A stretch of 64,000 nt of DNA, taken from NCBI GenBank assembly GCA_947625255.1, contig CANQNT010000016.1:1-64000 (forward strand), read 5' to 3'. Positions 28,433 through 38,405 of this stretch are shown in pieces. A model generated the notes under the pieces. It saw only the letters and a program-made list of their open reading frames with translations, was not told the DNA's origin and did not search any database. The first letter of the stretch is position 1. Every line of letters begins with the position of its first letter. Position numbers and translations under genes: made by a program. Source of the DNA: an uncultured Acetatifactor sp. Lineage in GTDB: Bacteria > Bacillota > Clostridia > Lachnospirales > Lachnospiraceae.

Positions 28433-29363
28433 TATAATACTCCGGATATACGGCGGCGGCGATCTGCTCCATGGCTTTCACCACGTTTTGATTGGGCAGG
28501 GACGACGCCATATTATCGATATAGAATACCTCCCCGTTTTTAACGGCGGGCACCTCCTCCCAGCCGGGACGGGACAGGATTTCCTGCACAGGGTCCTCGA
28601 TATAGTTCACATTCGTAAGAATAACATCCGGCTCGGCAGCGACCACGGTCTCTTCGGCAACGCTAAGCCAGCCTTCCTCGGAAGCCAAAATATTCTCGGC
28701 GCCGATCAGTTCGATCAGCTCGTCAAGGAAAACGCCTGATCCAAAGCTATACATATAAGGGGCGGCGGAAATTTCAAAATAGACCTTTTTCTTCTCCGTT
28801 ATCGTCCGACCGATAGCGGAAAGCCGGTCGATCTGGGCCTGCATATCGTCTATCAGCTTCTGACCCGCATCCTCTTCGCCAAGCAAGTCCGCGACAAAAG
28901 CAATATCGCTCTGAATATCGGCAATGCTGTCGCTGGTCGGCACGCACGCCACGCACACGCCGAGATCGATGAGCGGCTGATAAGGAGTTTCCTGATCATA
29001 GAGAGACATATTCGTCACCAACAGCACATCCGGCTTCAAAGCCACAAGCTGCTCCATGTCCGGCGAAACCAGATCCAGAACCAGGGCGTCCTCCGCCAGA
29101 CCGGGAAGCCCGACACTTGAAGTGTCATACGCCACGATCTCATCTCCATGCCCCAGGCCCACTACGATTTCCGCCAGTGAAGGGGCGAGGACCGCAATAG
29201 AGTCTATTTCGGCAGGAACGCTGATCTCGGTTCCGGCGGGATCAGTGAGTGTGCGGGGAGCGGAGTCTGATGAACTTCCGCCGCACGCAGTGATGCTGAT
29301 TGCCAAAACAACGGCAAAGAGCAGGAGCAAGCCTTTTGTTTTTGTTTCTCTTTTTGTTTTCAT
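28425..29363 (-). CDS. Periplasmic-binding lipoprotein, BtuF/FecB type
   Basis: Lipobox ISITACGG; RTLTDPAGTEISVPAEIDSIAVLAPSLAEIVVGLGHGDEIVAYD; start at MKTKRETKTKG. Confidence 0.9.
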   Translation of the reverse strand: MKTKRETKTKGLLLLFAVVLAISITACGGSSSDSAPRTLTDPAGTEISVPAEIDSIAVLAPSLAEIVVGLGHGDEIVAYDTSSVGLPGLAEDALVLDLVSPDMEQLVALKPDVLLVTNMSLYDQETPYQPLIDLGVCVACVPTSDSIADIQSDIAFVADLLGEEDAGQKLIDDMQAQIDRLSAIGRTITEKKKVYFEISAAPYMYSFGSGVFLDELIELIGAENILASEEGWLSVAEETVVAAEPDVILTNVNYIEDPVQEILSRPGWEEVPAVKNGEVFYIDNMASSLPNQNVVKAMEQIAAAVYPEYYNE

Positions 29364-29394
29364 ATGATTACCATACCTTTCTTCCGACAAAACG

Positions 29395-29421
29395 AACACC
29401 CCTCCAAGATGAAGGGGTGTT
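29395..29421 (-). terminator. Terminator/attenuator between riboswitch and btuF-like gene
   Basis: AACACCCCT / AGGGGTGTT 9-bp arms then cgttttg on the minus strand. Confidence 0.6.
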
Positions 29422-29494
29422 TTTGCCATCAGAAACCAAACCGCGTAAAAAACTGCGCGGCGGCACAAAAACAGACATGGGCTTATTCATCGTA

Positions 29495-29635
29495 AGCTCA
29501 TGCAAGACAGACTCAGCGATCTGGCTGAACGCGCGCGACATCCTTACAAGGATGTCCAAAAGCGCATATCACAGTGGCGGGACCGTGCGGGATTCTCACC
29601 CGGCTTCTCTGAATAACAGTCTGACCCTTAATTTT
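29495..29635 (-). ncRNA. Cobalamin riboswitch
   Basis: Minus strand reads ...AGGGTCAG...GAAGCCGGGTGAGAATCCCGCACGGTCCCGCCACTGTGATATGC...GCCAGATCGCTGAGTCTG: conserved CCCGCCACTGT and B12-box-like segments. Confidence 0.88.
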
Positions 29636-29816
29636 GGAAAGTATTCTGTTTTTCGGATTCATTTCCCCTTTTGGGGTAAACAAAGTATAGCAGAGACTCG
29701 TACCTCTGTCAAGCACAGTCGTATATTTCCAAAACCATCAGACCCCGTTGCTTTTCATATGGTAACCAGATGACTTCCGATTGATTTTTATTTATCCACA
29801 CCCAAAAAGATCTCAG

Positions 29817-30806
29817 CTAAATCATCTTCATCAGGATTGCCTGATCTTCCTTGCTTATCTTCAAACCCTTCATGGCTTCTTCTTTGTTCAAATGAAAAGC
29901 CTCCATGGCATTCTGGATGGCTTCACTTAATGCCTCCAGACGGCCCTCTTGTCGACCCTCCTGCCTACCTTCCAGTCTGCCTTCCCGCTTTCCTTCCAAT
30001 CTTGCTTTTTCTTTCATTTCACGTTCCGCTTTGCACATATTAACCACCTTTGCGTCATCCTCAATTTCAATCTCTGTCCTCGCACACGCTTTTATCACCC
30101 TCGCGGCTTCCACATCCAAGGCCTCCAGGCCCCGCTCCTTTAAGAGGAACTCATCCAATTCCTCACCGTTATCGGAGTATTTTATGAACCCCAAAACGGA
30201 CCTTAGGTTTGAACGAAGCTTGTTAAGATCTCCCGCTTCCATGGCTGCCGGTTCAATCAGATTGAGCCGATAGTCTGCCGCATACTTCAGGATCTCCGGA
30301 TCCTGCAGGGACATCATCTCATGCAGGGTCTTCGGTCCATCCCAGTTCTTCGGACTAAACAGGATGACCAGCGTTATCACCGGCGTCAACCGATCCTCCC
30401 GATAGAACCCGGAAAGAAATTCTCCGGTCTCATGCCCTTTCCAGTCCTTTTCCTCCCGGTGCCGGAGCGCCGTCTTCCTCACCTGCTCTGAATATTGCAG
30501 GAAGTCATACAGGCCCACTTTTACTGGCTCCGCGAACCTTACCCCCGATTCGTTTTCCACGCCCAGGACAAGGTAGGTCGCCTTGTCATCCGCCATGAAA
30601 GTCGCCGCTTTCAGCAGGTCCCTGAACTTCTGGACTGCAACTTCGTCGTCGCCGCCAAAGGGAACCGCTATCTCTTCCGTATCTAACTCACGCAGGCTTT
30701 CCGGTTGGATCACCTGCTCTCCGCCGTAAATAAAATAGTTGAAGGCATCAGCAAAAACCGAGCTATTCCTCATGTAATCTTTTGTAATGGTGTCAATCTT
30801 TCCCAA
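29817..30806 (-). CDS. Rpn family / PD-(D/E)XK nuclease family transposase-like protein
   Basis: MRNSSVFADAFNYFIYGGEQVIQPESLRELDTEEIAVPFGGD..., VILFSPKNWDGPKTLHEMMSL, C-terminal KREGRLEGRQEGRQEGRLEA repeat. Confidence 0.75.
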   Translation of the reverse strand: MGKIDTITKDYMRNSSVFADAFNYFIYGGEQVIQPESLRELDTEEIAVPFGGDDEVAVQKFRDLLKAATFMADDKATYLVLGVENESGVRFAEPVKVGLYDFLQYSEQVRKTALRHREEKDWKGHETGEFLSGFYREDRLTPVITLVILFSPKNWDGPKTLHEMMSLQDPEILKYAADYRLNLIEPAAMEAGDLNKLRSNLRSVLGFIKYSDNGEELDEFLLKERGLEALDVEAARVIKACARTEIEIEDDAKVVNMCKAEREMKEKARLEGKREGRLEGRQEGRQEGRLEALSEAIQNAMEAFHLNKEEAMKGLKISKEDQAILMKMI

Positions 30807-31153
30807 TGTCCATCATCTCCTATTCCGTGCAATTTTCAAGGTGCCGTTTATGGTATGTATCCGCGGAAAAGGGAACGGCAGAATCATCGGAGATTTGCTG
30901 CCGGATTCCTTTCGCGCAGTTTCATTATACCCAAATCTACAATTAAAATCAATAGATTCGTATACTTTTCCATATAAAACCGTAACAGTTCAGCCGCGCC
31001 ATTCGCAAAGCCGCGGAATGAGAAGGAACACTGGAAGCAAAAACCTTGGAATACCTGGAAATATTTTTTTATTTTCAGCAATCTGCACAATGAAAAATCA
31101 ATCGTAAGTCATCTGGCTACCGTGTGAAAAGTAACCCCTGCCGGCATTTCTCG

Positions 31154-33328
31154 CTACAACCCCTCATTCACCAGGATCTGGGCCCGGTTCTGGATAAGGG
31201 GCAGTACCTCGTCCAGGGTCTTGTCCCCGGACAAGTAGGAACCCATCTCCTCCAGGATGATGTCGATGATCCCGCTCCGAGCTCCTCCCTCCACGCTGTA
31301 GTGCATATGTTCCATCATCTCCAGTACTCCGTCCACCTGCTCCTGGGTCGTCTCTATCTCCTGCCATTCCCCGTACACATATACAAACCAGGTCCCTTTC
31401 GCCACATACTCCTCCTCCAGCTGCTCCAGCTGGTCCAGACGGCTCGGGAAATCGTATACCTCCGCGTTTGTCAGAAAGTATTCCAGGAACTCCCAGGCCC
31501 CCTCCTTGTGAGAGGAACGGGACACGATCCCGATCAGGTCCATTGGTTCCATGTGGTAGCTCACCTCCCCGTCCGCCGACGGGTAGCCGACCGGCACCAG
31601 GCCGTAGGTCTCTGGCACGATCCAGGTCTCAAAGCTTGAGAACCAGTCATCCTCCAGAAGCAGCTGCTCCGAGAGTGGCCAGCCGTATTCCCAAAGAGAG
31701 TCCTCGTAATTCTCCCTTTCCCAGGAATAAACCCCCCTACAGTTTCGTCCCATCCACTCCATCAGTTCCCGGAACTCCCCGCTCTCGAACCGGCACTCCC
31801 CGCTCTCCCAGTCCACGTAACGCTCCAAGATGTAATCATAGGCAAGCCGCAGCAAGCTTTGAAGGGTCCTGTTGTCAATCACCCTGCAGTCCGGGTATTC
31901 TTCCGTCAGTTCCATCAGGTCCTCCATGGTGTACCCGGGCGTCTCCCACACCTGGGACGCGCGGCCAGAATACAGTTCGATTGAAAACTGCGTGGGGATG
32001 CTCACCAGCATGCCGTCAATGGTGAACTCCCCGATAACACTCTCCAGGTAGTCCTCCTCGTGTACCTTGTCGCTCTCCTCCAGGTAGGGGTTCAGATCCT
32101 CCAGGACCTGCTTATCCGTGTAGGTTAAAAGGTCCAGCTTGGTCAGATCCAGGAGGTCCGGCGGTCTGCTGGACACCAGGCTGGCGTTCAGGCGCGTCTC
32201 CACCTCGTTCACGGTATAAAGCCGGAGCGTGACGTGGTACCGATCGCTCTGGCGGTTGAATTCCGACACGGCCTGCTCCAACCCCGCGTTGGTGGGATTC
32301 ACCGCCGCGAACACCAGGATCTCCTTTTCCGGCAGATCCTCCACCGCCGTCCGGGTCAGCAGGTACGCTTCCTGATCCATGAGCCAGGTCGCCAGCACCA
32401 GCAGCCGGTCCCCGGACAAGGTGCAGATGTCGTCCGGCTCCGGCGAAAGGTTGCTGTCGCCCCAGTACAGCACCGCCTCCCGGGAGGCCAGGCCCTCCCC
32501 GTATCGATAGAGAAACCCGTCCGCGCCGTTGTCGTACAGCAGACCCAGGGGGGAGCCATAAATCCTCCCCCTGTCCTCAGGGCTAATCTCCTCCTGCGCC
32601 AGGCTTAAGTGTCCCGTCCCGTCCGTCTCTATCCGATATGCCAGCCGCACGCCCGGCTGGTCGTCCGTTACCAGGCAGTAGTAGGCTGTTCCGTCCTCCC
32701 CTGTCACCAGGCTCTCCTCCCCCGTCGCCAGGTCGTTTCCCTCGATCCGCTCCCCGCGGTACTCCTCCGTGGGCAGTCTGTCGAGGACCGTTCCGTCCTC
32801 TCCGTTCAGCAGCAAGAGCGCTTCCGAAGTCAGCAGCACGACGCTCTCTTCCCCGACAAGGGTCAGCTTTCCTCCCTTGTTCAAAGAAAGCGACTCCTCC
32901 ACGGGGTTCTCGTACGCCAGCTTCCCGCCTGGCAGTCTGCGGCCCACGGCGGCATAAGAGATTCTCCCCATTATATTCTCCTGCGTCACGTAGTAAATTC
33001 CCCCCTCCTCGTCCAAAACGTAATCGGATATGGCCCCGGATTTCGCCTTGCAGACCGTCTTCACGGAGGCGGGATCTCCCAGCGAAAAGGCCTTCACCGT
33101 TCCGTCGTTAAGAAAATACACCTTTTCGTCATGTACTTTCAACTCGTTTATCGTTCCTCGTTCCACCCTTGGCAGGTCGACTTTCTCCGCCACGTACACG
33201 TACCCGTCCACGCCGAACAGGTGCCCCTCGTCCTCCTGGCCGCAGGCGGAAAGGAAGAATGCTCCCAAAAGGGCCAACAGGATAGGCAGGACCTTGCACA
33301 GAACCTTATTCATCGTTCGGTCACGCAT
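31154..33328 (-). CDS. Extracellular solute-binding-like lipoprotein (tandem copy 1)
   Basis: Lipobox FFLSACGQ; C-terminal family-1 SBP-like region (PTNAGLEQAVSEFNRQSDRYHVTLRLYTVNEVETRLNASLVSSRPPDLLDL); RBS AGAGGTG before MRDRTMNK. Confidence 0.8.
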   Translation of the reverse strand: MRDRTMNKVLCKVLPILLALLGAFFLSACGQEDEGHLFGVDGYVYVAEKVDLPRVERGTINELKVHDEKVYFLNDGTVKAFSLGDPASVKTVCKAKSGAISDYVLDEEGGIYYVTQENIMGRISYAAVGRRLPGGKLAYENPVEESLSLNKGGKLTLVGEESVVLLTSEALLLLNGEDGTVLDRLPTEEYRGERIEGNDLATGEESLVTGEDGTAYYCLVTDDQPGVRLAYRIETDGTGHLSLAQEEISPEDRGRIYGSPLGLLYDNGADGFLYRYGEGLASREAVLYWGDSNLSPEPDDICTLSGDRLLVLATWLMDQEAYLLTRTAVEDLPEKEILVFAAVNPTNAGLEQAVSEFNRQSDRYHVTLRLYTVNEVETRLNASLVSSRPPDLLDLTKLDLLTYTDKQVLEDLNPYLEESDKVHEEDYLESVIGEFTIDGMLVSIPTQFSIELYSGRASQVWETPGYTMEDLMELTEEYPDCRVIDNRTLQSLLRLAYDYILERYVDWESGECRFESGEFRELMEWMGRNCRGVYSWERENYEDSLWEYGWPLSEQLLLEDDWFSSFETWIVPETYGLVPVGYPSADGEVSYHMEPMDLIGIVSRSSHKEGAWEFLEYFLTNAEVYDFPSRLDQLEQLEEEYVAKGTWFVYVYGEWQEIETTQEQVDGVLEMMEHMHYSVEGGARSGIIDIILEEMGSYLSGDKTLDEVLPLIQNRAQILVNEGL

Positions 33329-33391
33329 CTTCACACCTCTCTTATTCAGCAGGGATCCCTGCCGCTCCTCTTCTTTTCTCACGACGGCTTC

Positions 33392-35566
33392 CTACAACCC
33401 CTCATTCACCAGGATCTGGGCCCGGTTCTGGATAAGGGGCAGCACCTCGTCCAGGGTCTTGTCCCCGGACAAGTAGGAACCCATCTCCTCCAGGATGATG
33501 TCGATGATCCCGCTTCGGGCTCCCCCCTCCACGCTGTAGTGCATATGCTCCATCATCTCCAGCACTCCGTCCACCTGCTCCTGGGTCGTCTCTATCTCCT
33601 GCCATTTTCCGTACATATATACAACCCAAGTCCCTTTTGCCACATACTCCTCCTCCATCTGCTCCAGCTGGTCAAGACGGCTCGGAAAATCGAATACCTC
33701 CGCGTTTGTCAGAAAGTATTCCAGGAACTCCCAGGCCCCCTCCTTGTGACGAGAACGGGACACGATCCCAATCAGGTCCCACGGTACCATTTGGTAACTC
33801 ACCTCCCCGTCCGCCGACGGATAGCCGACCGGCACCAGGCCGTAAGTCTCGGGCACAATCCAACTCTCAAAGCTTGAAACGAATTCCCCTTCCAGAAGCA
33901 GCTGCTCCGAGGGTGGCCAGCCATCTTCCCAAAGAGAGTCCTCGTAATTCATCCTTTCCCAGTAATAAACGCCCTTGCAGTTTCGTCCCATCCACTCCAT
34001 CAGTTCTCGGAACTCCCCACTCTCGAACCGGCACTCCCCGCTCTCCCAGTCCACGTAACGCTCCAGAATGTAGTCGTAGGCAAGCCACAGCAAGCTTTCA
34101 AGAGTCCTGTTGTCAAGCACCCTGCAGTCCGGGTACTCCTCCGTCAGTTCCATCAGATCCTCCATGGTGTACCCGGGCGTCTCCCACACCTGGGACGCGC
34201 GGCCAGAATACAGGTAGATTGAAAACCTCGTGGGAATACTCACCAGTCTGCCGCCGATGGTGAACTCCTCGATAACGCTCTCCAGGTAGTCCTCCTTGTG
34301 TACCCTGTCGCTCTCCTCCAGGTAGGGACTCAGGTCCTCCAGGACCTGCTTGTCCGTGTAGGTCAAAAGGTCCAGCGCGGTCAGGTCCAATAGGTCCGGC
34401 GGTCTGGTGGACACCAGGCTGGCGTTCAGGCGCGTCTCCACCTCGTCCACGAAGTAAAGTCGAAGCGTGACGTGGTACCGATCGCTCTGGCGGTTGAACG
34501 CCGACACGGCCTGCTCCAACCCCGCGTTGGTGGGATTCACCGCCGCGAACACCAGGATCTCCTTTTCCGGCAGGTCCTCCACCGCCGTCCGGGTCAGCAG
34601 GTACGCCTCTTGATCCATGAGCCAGGTTGCCAGCACCAGCAGCCGGTCCCCGGACAGTGTGCAGACGTCGTCCGGCTTTGGCGAAAGGTTGCTGTCGCCC
34701 CAGTACAGCACCGCCTCCCGGGAGGCCAGGCCCTCCCCGTATCGATAGAGAAATCCGTCCGCGCCGTTGTCGTACAGCAGACCCAGGGGGGAGCCGTAGA
34801 TCCTCCCCCTGTCCTCAGGGCTAATCTCCTCCTGCGCCAGGCTTAAGTGCCCCGTCCCGTCCGTCTCTATCCGATATGCCAGCCGCACGCCCGGCTGGCC
34901 GTCTGTTACCAGGCAGTAGTAGGCCGTTCCGTCCTCCCCTGTCACCAGGCTCTCTCCCTCTGCCGCCAAATCGTTTCCCTCGACCTGCTCCCCGCGGTAC
35001 TCCTCCGTGGGCAATCGGTCGAGAACCGTTCCGTCATCCCCGTTCAGCAGCAGGAGCGCTTCCGGGGACAAGAGGACGATATCCCCCTCCCCGATGAGCG
35101 CCATCATATCTCCCGTACGCAGGGAAAACAACTCTTCCACGGGACTTTCGTATACCAACTTCCCGTCCGGCAGTCTGCAGCACACGGCGGCATAAGGGAT
35201 TATCCCTATTCCACTTTCTTTTTTCAGGTAATAAATCTTCCCCTCCTCATCCAGAACGTAATCAGCTATGACCCCGTTCTCCATCCTGCAGACCGTCCTC
35301 ACGGAGGCGGGATCTCCCAGAGGAAAAGTTTTAACCGCTCCGTCATTGATAAAGTACACGTTTTCGTCATGTACTTTCATCTCGTTTATCATTCCTCGTT
35401 TCACCTCTGGCAGGTCGACTTTCTCCGCCACGTACACGTACCCGTCCACGCCGAACAGGTGCCCCTCGTCCTCCTGGCCGCAGGCGGAAAGGAAGAATGC
35501 TCCCAAAAGGGCCAACAGGATAGGCAGGACCTTGCACAGAACCTTATTCATCGTTCGGTCACGCAT
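33392..35566 (-). CDS. Extracellular solute-binding-like lipoprotein (tandem copy 2)
   Basis: Near-identical paralog of 31154-33328. Confidence 0.8.
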   Translation of the reverse strand: MRDRTMNKVLCKVLPILLALLGAFFLSACGQEDEGHLFGVDGYVYVAEKVDLPEVKRGMINEMKVHDENVYFINDGAVKTFPLGDPASVRTVCRMENGVIADYVLDEEGKIYYLKKESGIGIIPYAAVCCRLPDGKLVYESPVEELFSLRTGDMMALIGEGDIVLLSPEALLLLNGDDGTVLDRLPTEEYRGEQVEGNDLAAEGESLVTGEDGTAYYCLVTDGQPGVRLAYRIETDGTGHLSLAQEEISPEDRGRIYGSPLGLLYDNGADGFLYRYGEGLASREAVLYWGDSNLSPKPDDVCTLSGDRLLVLATWLMDQEAYLLTRTAVEDLPEKEILVFAAVNPTNAGLEQAVSAFNRQSDRYHVTLRLYFVDEVETRLNASLVSTRPPDLLDLTALDLLTYTDKQVLEDLSPYLEESDRVHKEDYLESVIEEFTIGGRLVSIPTRFSIYLYSGRASQVWETPGYTMEDLMELTEEYPDCRVLDNRTLESLLWLAYDYILERYVDWESGECRFESGEFRELMEWMGRNCKGVYYWERMNYEDSLWEDGWPPSEQLLLEGEFVSSFESWIVPETYGLVPVGYPSADGEVSYQMVPWDLIGIVSRSRHKEGAWEFLEYFLTNAEVFDFPSRLDQLEQMEEEYVAKGTWVVYMYGKWQEIETTQEQVDGVLEMMEHMHYSVEGGARSGIIDIILEEMGSYLSGDKTLDEVLPLIQNRAQILVNEGL

Positions 35567-35629
35567 CTTCACACCTCTCTTATTCAGCAGGGATCCCTGC
35601 CGCTCCTCTTCTTTTCTCACGACGGCTTC

Positions 35630-37825
35630 CTACAACCCCTCATTCACCAGGATCTGGGCCCGGTTCTGGATAAGGGGCAGCACCTCGTCCAGGGTCTTGT
35701 CCCCGGACAAGTAGGAACCCATCTCCTCCAGGACGATGTCGATAATCCCGCTCCGGACTCCTCCCTCCACGCTGTAGTGCATATGTTCCATCATCTCCAG
35801 TACTCCGTCCACCTGCTCCTGGGTCGTCTCTATTTCCTGCCATTTCCCGTACATATATACAACCCAGGTCCCTTTCGCCACATACTCCTCCTCCAGCTGC
35901 TCCAGCTGGTCAAGGCGGCTCGGAAATGCATTCGGCTTTGCGTTCGCCAGAAAGTATTCCAGGAACTCCCAGGCCCCCTCCTTGTGGCGAGAACGGGACA
36001 CGATCCCGATCAGGTCCCAGGGTACCATGTGGTAGTTCACTTCCCCGTCCGCCGATGGGTAGCCGACCGGCACCAGGCCGTAGGTCTCGGGCACGATCCA
36101 ACTCTCAAAGCTTGAAACATATTCTCCCTCCAGAAGCAGCTGCTCCGAGGGTGGCCAGCCGTATTCCTCCAGAGAATCCTCGTAATTCTCCCACTCCCAG
36201 TAATCGATCCCCCTGCAGTTTCGTCCCATCCACTCCATCAGTTCCCGGAACTCCCCGCTTTCGAACCGGCACTCCCCGCTCTCCCAGTCCACGTAGCGCT
36301 CCAGGATGTAATCATAGGCAAGTAGCAACAACTTGTCAAGGGCTCTGATATCCAGCACCCTGCAGTTCGGGTGCTCCTCCGTCAGCTCCATCAGGTCCTC
36401 CATGGTGTACCCGGGCGTCTCCCACACCTGGGACGCGCGGCCAGAATATAGAAAGATTGAAAATTCGGAGGGAATACTCACCAGTCTGCCACCGATGGTG
36501 AACTCCTCGATAACGCTCTCCAGGTAGTCCTCCTCGTGTACCTTGTCGCTCTCCTCCAGGTAGGGGCTCAGGTCCTCCAGGACCTGCTTGTCCGTGTAGG
36601 TTAAAAGGTCCAGCGCGGTCAGGTCCAGGAGGTCCGGCGGACTACTGGATACCAGGCTGGCATTCAAGCGCGTCTCCACCTCGTCCACGGTATAAAGCCG
36701 AAGCGTTACGTGGTACCGATCGCTCTGGCGGTTGAACGCCGACACGGCCTGCTCCAATCCAATGTTGGTGGGCGTTACCGCCGCAAATACCAGGATCTCC
36801 TTTTCCGGCAGGTCCTCCACCGCCGTCCGGGTCAGCAGGTACGCCTCCTGATCCATGAGCCAGGTCGTCAGCACCAACAGCCGGTCCCCGGACAGGGTAC
36901 AGATGTCATCCGGCTCCGGCGAAAGGTTGCTGTCGCCCCAGTACAGCATTGCCTCCTGGGAGGCCAGGCTTTCCCCATATCGGTAGAGGAACCCATCCTC
37001 GCCGTCATCGTACAGCAGACCCAGGGGGGAACCGTAAACCCTCCCCCTGTCCTTAGGGTCGATCTCCTCCTGCGCCAGGTTTAAATGACCGGCCTCGTCC
37101 GTCTCTATCCGATATGCCAGCCGCATGCCCGGCTGGCCGTCCGTTACCAGACAGTAGTAGGCCGTTCCGTCCTCCCCCGTCACCAGGCTCTCCTCCCCCG
37201 TCACCAGGCTCTCCTCCCCCGCTGCCAGGTCGTTTCCCTCGATCCGCTCCCCGCGGTACTCCTCCGTGGGCAGCCGGTCAAGGACCGTCCCGTCCTCCCC
37301 GTTCAGCAGCAGGAGCGCTTCCGAAGACAAGAGAACAAGATCTCCCTCCCCGATGAGCGCCATCATCCCTCCCGTGTGTAGAGGAAACGAATCTTCCACG
37401 GGACTCTCGTATACCAGCTTCCCGTCCGGCAGTCTGCAGCCTATGGCCGCATAGGGGATTCTCCCCATTATGTTTTCCCTTGCCAGATAGTAAATCTTCC
37501 CCTCTTCATCCAGAACATAATCAGCTATGGTTCCGAATTTCGCCTTGCAGACCGTCTTCACAGAGGCAGTGTCTCCCAGTGGAAAGGCTCTCACCGTTCC
37601 GTCGTTGATAAAGTACACTTTCTCATCATGTGCCTTCAACTCGTTTATCATTCCGCGTTCCACCTCTGGCAGGTCGACTTTCTCCGCCACATACACGTAT
37701 CCGTCCACGCCGAACAGATGCCCCTCGTCCTCCTGGCCACAGGCAGAAAGGAAGAATGCTCCCAAAAGGGCCAGCAGGATAGGTAGGGCCTTGCGCAGAT
37801 CCTTTTTCATCGTTCGGTCACGCAT
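35630..37825 (-). CDS. Extracellular solute-binding-like lipoprotein (tandem copy 3)
   Basis: Paralog of the two preceding genes; carries an extra SLVTGEE heptapeptide (21-bp duplication). Confidence 0.8.
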   Translation of the reverse strand: MRDRTMKKDLRKALPILLALLGAFFLSACGQEDEGHLFGVDGYVYVAEKVDLPEVERGMINELKAHDEKVYFINDGTVRAFPLGDTASVKTVCKAKFGTIADYVLDEEGKIYYLARENIMGRIPYAAIGCRLPDGKLVYESPVEDSFPLHTGGMMALIGEGDLVLLSSEALLLLNGEDGTVLDRLPTEEYRGERIEGNDLAAGEESLVTGEESLVTGEDGTAYYCLVTDGQPGMRLAYRIETDEAGHLNLAQEEIDPKDRGRVYGSPLGLLYDDGEDGFLYRYGESLASQEAMLYWGDSNLSPEPDDICTLSGDRLLVLTTWLMDQEAYLLTRTAVEDLPEKEILVFAAVTPTNIGLEQAVSAFNRQSDRYHVTLRLYTVDEVETRLNASLVSSSPPDLLDLTALDLLTYTDKQVLEDLSPYLEESDKVHEEDYLESVIEEFTIGGRLVSIPSEFSIFLYSGRASQVWETPGYTMEDLMELTEEHPNCRVLDIRALDKLLLLAYDYILERYVDWESGECRFESGEFRELMEWMGRNCRGIDYWEWENYEDSLEEYGWPPSEQLLLEGEYVSSFESWIVPETYGLVPVGYPSADGEVNYHMVPWDLIGIVSRSRHKEGAWEFLEYFLANAKPNAFPSRLDQLEQLEEEYVAKGTWVVYMYGKWQEIETTQEQVDGVLEMMEHMHYSVEGGVRSGIIDIVLEEMGSYLSGDKTLDEVLPLIQNRAQILVNEGL

Positions 37826-38027
37826 CTTCACACCTCTCTTATTCAGCAGGGAACCCTGTCGCTCCTCTTCTTTTCTCACAACGGATTCCCATTTATTATA
37901 ACTAACCTATAGGAAATTGCCCGTCTGATTTTAACGATCGCAAACTCAGACGGACACTCATCAACAACCTAATTCAAGTTCAGTAAATCGAATCTTTCCT
38001 TTCCCGACATACGAAATTGGACCTTTC

Positions 38028-38405
38028 TTAAGGATGGGCATGGCCTCCCCCATCTATGAGGGCCATGCATGCAATTCCCAAGTCATAATACTCCTGACAT
38101 ACAGTACAATACACGTTATACCTGTGTACCCCTATACTTACATGTCCCAAATCCGTATAACTTCCAATGGAATGTCCTTCTTCCACCTGCACAATCTCAG
38201 TTCCATGCTTATCACATATCGAGCAATCAAACTCTTCACGATATGTACTTGTATGAGTCTCAACACCATTAAAATGTGCATACTGTAACACACTCCGAAC
38301 ATTTTTCTTATGCTCACTGCAATTATGCGGCACACTAGAAGCCTGGACCGGGAACGAACAGAACAACAACGCTACGCACAAAACACTCATAATTATTTTC
38401 TTCAT
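38028..38405 (-). CDS. Small secreted Cys/His-rich protein of unknown function
   Basis: Signal peptide MKKIIMSVLCVALLFCSFPVQA; two CxxC pairs (CSIC, CTVC). Confidence 0.55.
   Translation of the reverse strand: MKKIIMSVLCVALLFCSFPVQASSVPHNCSEHKKNVRSVLQYAHFNGVETHTSTYREEFDCSICDKHGTEIVQVEEGHSIGSYTDLGHVSIGVHRYNVYCTVCQEYYDLGIACMALIDGGGHAHP

Noticed and set aside
32609-33877. Plus-strand 422-aa ORFs repeated at 32609 and 34847
   Set aside because: Their mutual similarity only reflects the minus-strand lipoprotein duplication; antisense to well-supported genes.
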